Position numbers and translations under genes: made by a program. The notes below the pieces were generated by a model. It saw only the letters and a program-made list of their open reading frames with translations, had not been told where the DNA came from and did no database searches. A stretch of DNA of 64,000 nucleotides from Chimonanthus salicifolius. Lineage: Eukaryota; Streptophyta; Magnoliopsida; Laurales; Calycanthaceae. Shown piece after piece: positions 49,006 to 60,712 of this stretch; position 1 is the first letter of the stretch; every line of letters starts with the position of its first letter. Where the stretch lies: positions 10,162,438 to 10,226,437 of the forward strand of contig CM023537.1 of the NCBI GenBank assembly GCA_013350335.1, in the 5' to 3' direction.

Positions 49006-52000
49006 ATGCCGTCCTCAGCCATGCCCAACAGCATCTCCATCTCCATCTCCGGCTCCGATTCCGATGATCTCTCCGGAAAGACCAGGACCCGGGTCCGACC
49101 GAGACGGAAGAAGCTAGGGTTCCGGCGCAAGAACGGATATTCCCGTTGGATCTCCGGTAGGATCCGGAAGTGGTGGCCGCTCCTCTTCGCCCTTCCAGCA
49201 TTAGCGCTCATTCTCTTCGAAGTGCGGTGGATCTCCACTTCTCACGCCCCGAAGCCGAAATCAGATACATCCGTACCAGTGGGAAATCTCAACCGTCTCG
49301 ACCCAACTACACGAGTCGTCCACGGCGTACGAGAACGTAAATAGATAAATCCTGTCGCATTTAATTTCTTTTTATTGATTGATGTTGAGATATTCTGTTC
49401 AATACTAGAAATTATGATTCGTATTCAATTTACATCTCTACTTCAACTCTTCAAGAGTTCATGGTATGACAAGGCGAGCCAACAGAGACTCGCCCAGTCG
49501 ACTCCATCTTGTGTTGTCTACTCATTGGTGCTTCTTGGAAGTTAAACTGATCCTATTCTACTTCAATGTCTCACATTATATTTATATATATGGGTTTTTT
49601 TCCTAACCCCTAGTTTTCTTTTTCAGCATGCTTAAAGATCCTGCCCTTGAAGGAAATTGAGCATCTGGAGTTTCCTGTGGATGAAGAACACGGTTTTCCT
49701 GTCAAAAGAATTGCCTACAGATCATATATTGAAACATCTTCCACTGGAGGAAATGGCACCTTGTCACAACAGTATAATGAAACTGAAAAATTCAATTTAT
49801 TTACTGGCATGCAAACGCTCCATGAGAGAGAGGAAAGCTTTAAGGTTATTCATCTTCATAGCTTCAGTTTAGGATTGTTCATTCATTAATTTTCTGAGAA
49901 TTGATGCCGAAAGAGGGTGATCTTGTATGTATGTTGTCTTATAATGCTCTGAGATTGTGTTGTTTCTTGAAGATGATACCATTGTAATGCTGATATACTC
50001 TTTTGAATTGTTCCTATATGATTGTGTTGCATTTATCTTTGGAAATTGGTTTCATAGTTCAATTTATTGTATTGGTTTTCAAGCAAAAATGATTGTTTCA
50101 GGTCAATGAAAATGCTGTGGTGCATTGTGGTTTCTACAGTGAAAATGGGGGGTTTAAGGTTTCTGGTGAGGACAAAACTTACATGCAAACTTGCAAAGCT
50201 GTCGTTTCCACTTGTGCATTTGGTGGCGGGGATGATCTGTATCAACCTATTGGGATGACGGAGGCATCTCTTAGAAAGGTAATTATGCAACTTTAAAACC
50301 TTCCCCTGCTTTTTTGCTTTGGCATGGTGATTGCCTTCCATGCTCTATTGTTCTGGTTGGATTGCAGGTTTGCTATGTGGCGTTTTGGGATGAAATCACT
50401 CGTTCAACCCAAGAAGCTGAGGGAAAGAGAATTGGGGAGGGTCATATGATTGGTAAATGGAGAATTGTGGTGGTTAGGAATCTTCCTTTCGTGGACCAAC
50501 GGTTGAATGGGAAAATCCCCAAGGTAACAAATAGTGGAAGGTACATTACCCTGTAAATTTTCAGATAATGCATTCTACTTTTTCTTTGAGAAAGAATGGG
50601 GTTATTTGGCTCAAGCAAATTCAGTTGAATGTAGTACATGCATTTATCGGTACTACAAGAAAATGGGTTCACAATGAATTCCTTTCAAAAAGTTATTTCG
50701 TAAAATGCTAAAAGGTTGTTTGGATGTCTATGTTGTATTTTTTGACAATGTTTAAAATATGTTTGGATGTAATTTCAAGAAAATTGATATATTAAAAGTT
50801 CAAGAACTTTCAATTCATTAAAATTATTTTTCTTCTTAAATTGTTATGACTTTAAAGCTGTAGTTTAATCCCTAGATATTAAACTTTTTGTATCATTTGA
50901 AAAATAAATATAGTGTGTGATGTGTTGAATAACCCCATAAAAAAGGACTAGGGATATCCTATAAGTGAAATAAGCAAGTGTTAGTCTATGTTAGTCACTT
51001 GGACTAAAATAAATTTTATATTTAAATTTATCTAAATATGTTGTTCCCTCATGTCCCTTTTTTTTGGGTTTGTTGAGTCAACACCTAGCCACCTGTATTG
51101 GACTCCGACACTCATGCAACTTAGCAGACCATAAAATTTGTTGACTTTTTGACCATGTAAAAATTGGTGCCCACAATTAGGGGTTATGATGAATGGGAAG
51201 GACTGAATTGGCCAAATCTATGCCCCATTATTCTGTTTGGATCCCCACCTGATGATCTGAGTGGGTTCCTCAAACAATTAAATATGAGCTTAGTAGCATT
51301 AAAAATCAAATGATAGTGCCTTTGTTATTTTGCTAATGGATGAGATGGCTTCTATTTCATGGTCAAGTTTACTATCAAATGGGTTGCATCTCAATGTAAA
51401 ATTGTTTCATAGTTATCAAAGCATTTAATAACAACATTTGAGACAACCTTTGAATTGCCAAAAAGAAAATTGTGACAAGCTTGGAACAATTCAAGGGACC
51501 AAATTAATGTCTGAGGGATCTATTATGAGTCAGAAATATAGCTGTCACTTTGATCCCTTGGATTCATAATTATCATGGACTCCTCTAGTCTCTGCAAGCA
51601 CATGTTCCAGCATACACCAAGTGATTAAATATTGTGATGAATCCTCTGCTTTATTTGAGCCTGAACTTGAATAGGATTTTAATAATTTTATTTGGTCTAT
51701 CATGTACTAGTTTCCAATATGATCATAGAATATGGGTAGCCTGGTGAGGACAAATGACCTAAAGGTATTATCCTGAAACATGGTTCAAAAACTCAGACCG
51801 GCCTAACTTGGATCAGTCAACTTGACTCAAGTCAAAAGGTTCAGGCCATTCTACCCAGAGTGAGTGAAAAAGCTAAACTTGATCATTTCAAGTTTTTGTG
51901 TTGTACCCTAGAAGCACATCTAAAGTACTGAAGGATTTTGTTGTTAGTTTCTTTAAACTTTTCAGTGCATATCTGCAGAGAGGTTACTAATTAATTTTTT

Positions 52001-55000
52001 TCACCTAGATGTTGAGCCATCAGCTTTTTCCTCGAGCAAGGTATTCAGTTTGGGTGGACTCAAAATCTCAGTTTCGAAGGGATCCATTAGGTGTTTTTGA
52101 AGCACTTCTTTGGCGTACAAATTCTGTTCTTGCAATTTCAGAGCATGGAGCACGCGGTAATGTGTATGATGAGGGGAATGCCATTGTTAAAAAACACAAA
52201 GCAACCCCAGAAGAGGTTGAATTGCAGTTGAACCAATATCGTCATGATGGCTTTCCCAGTGATAATAGGTTAAATGGAAAGAAAGGTATGATTCTTACCA
52301 TGACCCTTCTATTTATTTATTCTGGTCATGGAGGGAATGGTTTACATTTAACAAATAAGTAATAATTCTTACCATGCCTTTTATAGTATTCTATTTGAAG
52401 TAATACATGAATCATATGCCATCTAATAGTCTGACCCTTTCATGATGTAATTTTTTGAGCGAGACCAACTGAGATTTTTGTTTTTGGAGAAAATAAAGAA
52501 TGTGCACAAAAGTGCACAGCCCAATGAATGACTGGGGCCCATGTTGTTCCTTATGGACATATGGAACTGTTGCAAGTAAACAAATACCATAGCAACAATA
52601 TACAGCCTTGTCTGTAACTCCAAATCCAAATCTCTTGCAAAATTCCCTGTTGTGAGTGCCCATTGGGTGATGCTTGATTTGCATCTTGCAAGCATTGCTA
52701 GTATGCTGGAGCTTCATCTTAAAAAATGTCCCTGATTTTCTCCCTCCGTACAGATCATCAAACTGCCAGGAGACCATTTTCTACAAATACTTAGGCCTTT
52801 CTTAGTAAGGGTCTTGATCTATAACTCTCAATTAGATCCTTAAGAGAAACTGGGCAAGTAAAGGAAATAGAGAAGACATACAAGAGAAATTGTGAAATGG
52901 GGAAAAGAAATGGGAAACGTAGAAGGATATGATCAACTGACTCATGATCACATGAACAAAGAAAGCAAATGTTGGGAATGGAGAACCTCCTGGCAATCAA
53001 ATTGTCCTGAGTCAATATTTTGTTGTGATAGGCCGCTTAACAAAAGCCTTGGCTTTAGAGGGTGCAGCAGATTTCTAGATGGACTGGAGAAAAAGGGTCA
53101 AGCATGGGGCCTGATGAGTGAGTAAATCTATTTACTTGAAAAGGTCCATTTGACTCTCCTCAAGCTCTTTCATCACCCACAGTGAAGAAATTCTATCACC
53201 AATTAAACATGATAGTGGTTGAAACATGGGAATTTCATGATCCAATTTTTCAAAAACCAAGCTGCCAAACTCTTCTTCCTTCTAAAACTTATTTAGAGTC
53301 CCTGTTGAGATGGCATAGGATCTAAAATAGATGCAATTTAGAGGCTGGTCAGCAACCCTAGAGGTTCTCCCAAAACAAATACAGGACTCATCCCCCACTA
53401 TCACTCTTGTCCTCTCTCTAATCTTTTTCACTACTACGTGAACATCCCTTAATTGTGAGATCTCTCTCCAAAGCCTGACTCTCCCTCAACTTTATGTGTA
53501 ACCATTTTGTGGAGTGCAGCCTCTATTGCCTTCCCCATAATTTAACCAAATGATTTGTCTCTACAATGGTTGCCAAAGCTCTACCACTTTTTTTAAAGAT
53601 AACCTCCACCAAAATTTTGCAAATGAAGTCTAATTTCTCCCAACAATGTTTGCCATGCCAAGCCCCCCTTCTATGATGTAATCAACAATGTCAAGGCTAT
53701 TAATCTCATCTAACCAGGGTGGACACTCAAATTGGATTTGGAAAATTGTTATTATGGGACCATTAAAAAAAAAACATGTTTTATGGGTCAAGAATCGATT
53801 TGATTGCAACGACAAGCAGTTATTGACTGATTTACAGATTCTTTTCTAGTACAATGTCATTAACATAAACTTCATAACTGCAGCATCATTATTTTATTCA
53901 TGCATGCAATTTGTTAGCCTTTACAGATTGCATGTTGGTTATGTGTACCAGTTTCGCACAACAATGATGGGAGAAAGGGCATGCAGAAGAGACTTAACAT
54001 TTCTTTTAAATGATGGTAGTCATATCAAGAAAAGGAAAACTAAATTATAGTACACACAGTACCAGAGAAGAAAATGATAGAAATTGCATTTAACTCGTTT
54101 CAAGCCCCCCTGCAATTAGATTAAATGATCATATCCCTGCTTTTGCAAGCTTATCTGCTCCTCATTAGCACTCTTTTAAGTTTATGACAAGAAGTAACCA
54201 CCCATTCCCTTACAAAATCATGAATCTCCTCCATATTTAGGGCAGTGTCATTTCAGCAATTTTCAACAACATTAATGATGATGATGATGAGGTTGGCAGG
54301 CATTCTCCCATGGGAACAGTGAACTTCTGTTTGCTCATCTTGTAGTACATGATGAATCTGAAACCAGTATTCTGTTTGCAATCATTTAGGAAGCAGATTT
54401 TGCTACTTGGTCATCACCTGACCCTGCCCATCAGTTAAGACCTCTGATGTTTATCATTATTGCTCAACCTTTTATTTTATAGATGCATTTTGGTGATTCA
54501 ATTTTCTATACTTCATGCTTCTATGATCTCATGGCTGAAAATTGTTGGGCCCTGTGTCTCTCAGGAAGCATCGTTTGCTGAGTATCCCCGTTTTGTTGAT
54601 GTGGGATAATGGTTTGGCTATTCAGATGTTGATATTATGTTTGGATAGGGAGAGCCCAAGTAATCTTCCAGAGTGGAAGATCTCTTCCTTTGAATGCATA
54701 CGCTTGCCACTTATCATGTTCTTGTAACATTTTTCTTCTCTGCATTCTGAAAGTGTTTTGGGGCACCCTCTATACATAATGGGACCCATTAGAACTGGCC
54801 CATGTGCTCCACATGTACAGAATTGGGTGCCCAGCAATAAATGCATGATTCTGAAGCATTGAACATTATATTTCTTCACTCAATTGGTGTGTCGGTGTAT
54901 TTTGTCACAATAATGGTGTCTAAATGGTTAAAACCATGCATTGGTCCTTGCAGCTCTAGCTGAAGCTTCTGTCATTGTGAGGGAGCACACACCATCGACG

Positions 55001-55183
55001 AACCTATTCATGTGCCTTTGGTTCAATGAAGTAGTGCGATTCACGTCGAGGGACCAGCTCAGTTTTCCATATGTTCTCTGGCGCCTTAAGGTATCAAGCA
55101 TCAACATGTTTCCTGTCTGCACTCGCAAGGATCTTGTAAACAGTATGGGACACAAGCGTAAGGTGCAGCCTTTGATAAGTTAG
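49006..55183 (+). CDS. DUF616 putative glycosyltransferase (MUCI70/TOD1-like), type II membrane protein
   Basis: Six exons: 49006-49336, 49627-49844, 50102-50278, 50368-50523, 52009-52285 and 54954-55183 (TAG). They total 1389 bp and encode 462 aa, all GT-AG and in phase. The start MPSSAMPN is chosen as the first ATG; a second ATG follows at codon 6. A basic cytosolic N terminus (RPRRKKLGFRRK) precedes one membrane anchor (about 57-75, WWPLLFALPALALILFEV). That is the layout of Golgi type II enzymes. The DUF616 region fills about 110-462, with PCLKILPLKE, VVHCGFYSENGGF, CKAVVSTCAFGGGDDLYQP, YVAFWDEIT, YSVWVDSKSQ (Asp311) and the end PFPYVLWRLK-like FPYVLWRLK. Family members act in pectin or mucilage synthesis (MUCI70) or pollen turgor (TOD1); the reaction for this copy is inference. 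Intact. Confidence 0.9.
50524..52008. other. Intron 4 of the DUF616 gene (1.5 kb)
   Basis: Bounded by CCCAAG|GTAACA and TTCACCTAG|ATGTTG. AT-rich; nothing recognised in it. Confidence 0.75.
52286..54953. other. Intron 5 of the DUF616 gene (2.7 kb)
   Basis: Bounded by AAAG|GTATGA and CTTGCAG|CTCTAG. The left half is filled by an antisense LINE remnant (about 52790-53815). The right half shows nothing recognisable beyond an (ATG)n-like run near 54273. Confidence 0.75.
52790..53815 (-). pseudogene. LINE (L1-type) 3' fragment, antisense
   Basis: Minus-strand frames broken by stops encode a stretch RVRLWREISQLRDVHVVVKK (about 53485-53425), typical of the region after the LINE reverse transcriptase. 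A zf-RVT-like segment CFLCSCDHESVDHILL follows (about 52975-52910), in which the usual final Cys is replaced. Decayed. Confidence 0.65.
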
Positions 55184-55726
55184 AATGAATTTCAGATCTC
55201 TTATTTGTCTTCATTCTTTGTTTATATCCGGAATGCTGCATTGCTGAATAAGTCCTGGTGCCTAAAATTTGCTTGGCTCCTGTATCTGTAAATTTTTTTG
55301 GGTAGTGTATCTGTAATTTGTTACAAAAAGTTTTGATAATTCTTAAAAGGCAAATTTTGAAGCAAAGTGGAAGCTGTGTGACAGGAAATTCTGGGCTACA
55401 ACTGCTCATCAGAAGACTATTTAGCCTTATTTCTAGAATTCTAAGAGTTCTCACTGAAAGCATGTACTGTAGAGCCTAGGTGGGCGATTCCGCGTACCAT
55501 ATGTGGGTGGGACCCATTTAAAGGTGATCTAAACCATTAAAATTGTTGTTTTTTCTTCTACGTTTCGATTCGATCTCGGTTTATATCCATTGGATTCGAT
55601 TGACTGTGATAGCTGCTGCTACGAGCTATATCCAACTATTTCTCTTTTTCAAATTTTGGGTGGGTCTCACCCTTTATGTCACTCTGTTATAGTACGTATG
55701 CTTTTAGGCGGGGCATATACTCTACC

Positions 55727-56087
55727 TAGGGCTGAAATTGGATTGTGTCGGATTTATTAAAATCCATTCGGACTTGAATCAATATTTATAGAATCTGACT
55801 TGATCCGACTCAAACTATTGACTTGAAATTCTCAATCCAACTCAAATTCTAACTCGACTCCACTCGAATTCTGACCTGACCCATACTTTGAACATATTTT
55901 AGTCAAATTTTAGCTAGGTTGGGTTGGGTCGTGTTGGGTTACTTGAAAATTCTTTAACCTGACCCAATTTGAATTTTATGTAGATTTTTATCTTCTCAAC
56001 CTGATCTGATCCACTGACTCGACTCTCATGACCCGACTCCCAGGATTTCTTGGGTTGGATCAAAACCCGACTCCAGTTTCACCCCTA
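55727..56087. mobile_element. hAT-type MITE, GGGTCGGGT family, inverted orientation
   Basis: Ends TAGGGCTGAAATTGG / CCAGTTTCACCCCTA, flanked by actctacc (55719-55726) and gctctacc (56088-56095), 7/8 identical. The right end read backwards gives GTCGGGTTTTGATCC, matching the left end of the 13240 copy. Confidence 0.82.
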
Positions 56088-57059
56088 GCTCTACCTCTAC
56101 TGTAGAAATGTCAACGTATATCCTCATACTGTGCCAATCTTCAACGCATAGAAAAAAAACTAATAAAAATAAAAAGGAAGAAAAGCCAAATCATTCGTCC
56201 TTCCAGGTTCCTATTTTTTACCGTATCCTTTTCGGGAATTTCTCCCTTTTTTTTAAAAAAAATATTGTAAAAAATGGTTAAAACGGTTTAAACTGTGAGT
56301 TCCTTAAAAATTCTGGTAAATATTAGGAAAACATTGACCAGACAGCTTTTAAGGAGGCGTCATGGTCATGGCAGTCCCATTTCTCAGTCTAAAAAGAAGT
56401 GAATTTGTTGTATTTCAAGTAAACTTTAAGCTTTGTTGTTTCAAATAAAAGTTTTAAGTGAGAACTTGAGAAGACTTTGAATGTCTATAATTTGAATTAC
56501 AAATTTTAGTCAAAATAAATTTATGTTCTTTTTCCAAGTTGTAAATTTTTAATTGGTATTTCAATCATATTAATTATATCAGTCAAATTTTTAGGTGGGT
56601 AAAATAGGCTGAAGTATATTAAAATTTATCAAAATTTTGGGTGGGATCTGATGAAATTTTGATAGGGTACTAACTCTGTTCACTTATTTGACCTACCTAT
56701 TAGCCAGCTTCTCTTCTAGTGAACTAGAAAAGGCAAATTGTACACATGGTTCCTCTGGGAGGAGGCTTACAAAGTTTAAATCCCATGAAAAATTTGATCC
56801 CGAATTCAAAAATGAAATTGATAGGAATTCAGACATTTTTGTTAAGAAAAGATGTTAGATCTAATCCTTTGTCCACTTGTTATTTCTTAAGTCGCATCAC
56901 TTGTTATAAAAATATTATTATCCTTGTCAATTCTCCACCGCAAATGAATCACAATTGAAAAAAAGTTCAAAAAATGTTTATACAAGTCCCCTCCCCCCCC
57001 CTCCTTTTTTCCAGTTTGATTGTTGAGGATAGTCTTTCTTTATAAGGAGATTATTATTT

Positions 57060-57260
57060 TTTTTTTCCTCTCCTTTTTTATTATCAAGCTTTTTAGAGTA
57101 CTTGACTAATCCTTAGGACAGTGCAAATCTCTTACTCACACGCATCAAGTAATCCTATGGATACGAAGTAACTGTATAGAGAGTGGTTCTTTTGATTGAA
57201 ATGAGAATCGAATTAAAGACTCACGTTTTTTGAAATGAGTTTATCATTGTCACTCCAACT
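57060..57260 (-). mobile_element. SINE-like element, family B (antisense)
   Basis: The minus strand gives GAGTTGGAGTGACAATGATA (A-box-like), TTAATTCGATTCTCA (B-box-like) and a body ending in A-rich sequence. It aligns by eye with 10262 and 57735. Confidence 0.5.
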
Positions 57261-57734
57261 CTTTTAGATTTTTACAAAGTACATGTAACTCTCCAGGTAT
57301 GCTTCAGCGTCTTTTCAGACAATGAAAGATGGGCTCCACAGACATAAAACAGTTGATTTATGAGCACTTCATTAGACATCGCTACCTGCTTTGACAAGAT
57401 ATACTAATCCATCTATATTCACTCATGTGCACACAGTGTGACTAAACTACTTTCTGCACTTATCTAATAAATCATTGTCTAAATTATAAAGACTATATGC
57501 ACTAGAATTTTTTACAAATGCTTTTCCTAAAGAATGCTCATATGCCAGTGGGGGACCACTAGCAATCATTCTGAAACCCTGTCCTCATGTGAATATAACT
57601 ACTCTTGTGAATGCTACGCACTAATCCATCTAAAAAGATATCAATCATTGGATTAAAATTCTTTCCATAATTATGATAAATTTAATAATTTATGATTTCA
57701 GATGTTAATGGGATTAGATTTGAGTGAATTTTAG

Positions 57735-57900
57735 CTTCAATTTTTTTTTTTTTTAAATCAAGGTGTTTTGACGTTTCATCTGACTAATATTTGGGACATA
57801 CATGTGTAAACCTCCTAATTCACACACCGAATAAGTTCTACGAGAAGTGACCTTTTGAAATTGAGCTTAAATCAAACACAAGACCCGCAATTTCTCACAT
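57735..57900 (-). mobile_element. SINE-like element, family B (antisense)
   Basis: The plus strand starts with a T run, then TGTAAACCTCCTAATTCACA and AAATCAAACACAAGACCCGC. The minus strand gives B-box-like GGGTCTTGTGTTTGATT and a poly-A tail. Confidence 0.5.
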
Positions 57901-58103
57901 TTATATAAAAATCTTAACCTTATTTATAATTTGAATCTCATGAATCTTACAATTAAATAGGTTAAAAGTTTCAAAATTAAACTTTAGATTTCATCTCATG
58001 TTAGACTGGTACAAATTTATGTTGACCCATGACAAAGTGACCAATAGCTTTTTTTAATTTAGCAAGAGTTCATTCTAAAATCACACACAAACTTTTTTTT
58101 TAA

Positions 58104-58463
58104 GGCCAGCAATCCTCCCACAGACATTTTGTGTTTAACGACATGGTTTTTATCGTATTCCCGATTTTACACTTCTACTGTCGTACCGAAGAAAAAGAAT
58201 GCCAGAAATTCATGAATAGTACAAATTGGCTCGCCAAAATTCATAAACAGTGCAATCGGTTCGCCAAAATTCATGAACAGTGCAAATCAGCTCATCGAAA
58301 ATTATAAATTGGCTCGCCAAAATTTACGTACAGTGCAAATCGACTCACCGAACTTCACATGCACAGTAAAAATCAACCCGTCAAATTTTTAGTGTTCAGT
58401 GGAAAGGTAAAAATCGAAAATACAGTAAAATTCGTGTCGCTAAATACAAAATGAAAGGTTGAT
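58104..58463. mobile_element. MITE, Mutator-like family (copy 3, diverged)
   Basis: Begins GGCCAGCAATCCTCCCACAG with ACATTTTGTG and ends ACAAAATGAAAGGTTGAT, like the ends at 4269 and 16421. The interior repeats GGCTCGCCAAAATTCATGAA with an ACAGTGCAAAT word. The target duplication is not visible. Confidence 0.6.
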
Positions 58464-58655
58464 AATTTCATTAAAAAAGAAAAGGGAAGCTCCCCAAAAT
58501 TACAAGCAAAAAATAGTCAAACAGGCCGCATACAAGAACAAGCCCACAGGCCAGGACCAGCCAATAGAAGAAAGTAAAAACATTAGCCACTGCCTGAAGA
58601 AGAAGAGAAGACAGCCTTTCTCAAACAGGTATCTATTAGAAGAAGAAGAAAAGTA

Positions 58656-58657
58656 GC

Positions 58658-58708
<51 letters not shown>
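58656..58708. repeat. (GA)n microsatellite
   Basis: About 22 nearly uninterrupted GA units. Confidence 0.95.
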
Positions 58709-58710
<2 letters not shown>

Positions 58711-59667
58711 CACCTTCTTGTTTTGTATCGATGTTAGAGAAAAAGGTGAAGCACATTCCATTATTTTATTCAAGGATTCTGCCGACAAACGTATGTTCAC
58801 TTCCTTATACAGTTGCCAATAAAGTGATAAACAAATAAAATCCACGAAACTCCATTTTATTGAAGCATCCTCTGCTTCCTTTATCCCTTCCTTCCCACCC
58901 TTTTCTGGATGTTCTTTTCTTCACCTAACGTGCGTTCGACATTCTAATCCAAGCCCACTACCCGTTATGCTCATCTTCGTAACTTATTATTTTATGTATT
59001 TCTGCACATCATTTTCAATTTTCTCATACATTTATCAATGTAAAAGAGTCCATTACATGTTTCCTTCTGAATCTCAATTAACAAAAATATATATCAATAT
59101 AATACTAACAAATTCTTTCGTTAGTCATGTGATATATAGCTATCATTGTGGGCTATAATTGGCTTTTTTACTCTGTCAAACCTTTTTTTTTTTGTGAACG
59201 TTTTCATTTTATTAAGACTCGAACTTTGCTCAAACCTTTGGTGAAGATAATTTTTTTTTAATAAATGGGTACATCTATTACAATCCTTTCTAAGTTGATA
59301 TGGTAATGGTGCATACAATATGATTCGTTTTACTCTATGAGTATGAATTTAATTTTACTCAAAGAAAACAGTTGAATTTTTCTTTAAAATATAGGAAAAT
59401 CAGAAGAGATGTACAATGTAAATGGGCATGGGAGTACAGCACGTGATTTCACTACGTCAGACTGACGATATTTTGTAAAATACAAGTAAAAGCTATTGAT
59501 TATTGAAGATAATATGGAAAACAAATAAATTATTGGTTTCCTGTTTTGAGTTTTAAAATCATTTTCTTTCTATTGGGTGCTAATTGAGTACACACGATAA
59601 ACTCCACCTCCCTATTATTTTCCCAAAAAAAGCAAAGACTCTTTAAAATAGAACATTATAAAAAAAC

Positions 59668-59862
59668 TACTCCCTCTATCTTAATTTAGTTGTCTGATAT
59701 GAATTTTTAGATTGTCTCAAAATAGTTCTCTTATTTATATTGGAGTAATATAAAGTGTGTTGAAAATACATGAGATCACATAGAGTGCTAACCTTATATA
59801 GAGAGTTCATTAAAAAATAAAAATGTTCCAAATGAGACAACTAAAATAAGACGGAGAGAGTA
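59668..59862. mobile_element. Stowaway (Tc1/mariner) MITE
   Basis: 191-bp element with ends CTCCCTCTATCTTAATTTAG / CTAAAATAAGACGGAGAGAG, flanked by TA at 59668-59669 and 59861-59862. It shares its whole interior plan with the copy at 19015. Confidence 0.88.
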
Positions 59863-60513
59863 TTTATTATGAACTAATGAAACTTAAAATCTTTCTTCTT
59901 ATGCAAGAGATTACAGTGAATAATTTCTCAAACAACATGATCCCATGTTTCATAAGCGTTTTTTAACTTTCCTGAATTGTTAATAATCATATATGTCATG
60001 GGCAACTCTCAAAGAACGAAAACCCTTCGAAGCCGGATGTTTTTTAAGTATAAATCCAATCTGAGATGGGTAGAAGTCAGAACATCAATGGTGCTTAAGT
60101 TAACCAGCTAACTGTGCATTTGAGGTGGCCAAGGACCTTATTTGAAGTTGTTCTTAATTATTGACACTGAAAGTCCAATATAATAATTGAAGTTTGACAT
60201 GTTAATATTTTTCTCTTGATGCAAAAAGCTTTCAGAAAGTTGGAAAGTTTTTTGGAAGAAACTAAGGAAAAGATACGTCGAATGGCCTCCTTTATCGTAT
60301 GCTACACATAAATAAATGGTACCCTGCTTTTAAGTTCTGTTTTTTGTCAGACACTGGTCTTACTGTATCATGTGATCAGAGTCTGGAAAAGATTTGGTTC
60401 CTGTAATGATCACAAAATAAAATAAAAAGATGGCATTTTGATGGGAAGAAGAGTTTCCCGAGACTCATCTGGACACTGAAACTGGTGGGCTTGGTTTTCT
60501 CTACCGCCATTTG

Positions 60514-60620
60514 GTGAGTGATCTTTCTCCTCTTCCATAAACTGCTTTTCCAATGGTTGGGTACTTGGGTTTCTGTTGTTTACTGTTTTAAGAGTTTCAG
60601 TAATGAAAGATTTCTTGTAG
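60514..60620 (+). other. Probable 5' UTR intron of the DUF547 gene
   Basis: CATTTG|GTGAGTG at 60514 and TTTCTTGTAG|GTGCAG at 60620 fit plant splice sites. They lie just before the start codon at 60713, in sequence with no coding frame. Confidence 0.5.
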
Positions 60621-60712
60621 GTGCAGTGTTGTCTGCTTCTTTCTTCACATACTTTTGTTCTTCAGATGAGAACACTCTGAAAGTCCTGCTGTGCTGAATA
60701 TAAACAGAAGCA

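Larger units (their letters stand above)
55184..60712. other. 5.5 kb intergenic region between DUF616 and DUF547 genes
   Basis: Contains the DUF616 3' UTR, a hAT MITE (55727-56087), two SINE-like copies (57060-57260, 57735-57900) and a MITE (58104-58463). A GA microsatellite (58656-58708), a Stowaway (59668-59862) and the DUF547 gene's leader (about 60480-60712) follow. No gene recognised. Confidence 0.7.

Noticed and set aside
48932..49238. Arg-rich minus-strand ORFs over DUF616 exon 1
   Set aside because: Antisense shadows of the GC-rich first exon, whose plus frame encodes the signal-anchor and splices in phase.
58459..58656. 65-codon Lys/Glu-rich ORF
   Set aside because: Begins inside a MITE end and runs into a GA microsatellite; low complexity, no homology recognised.
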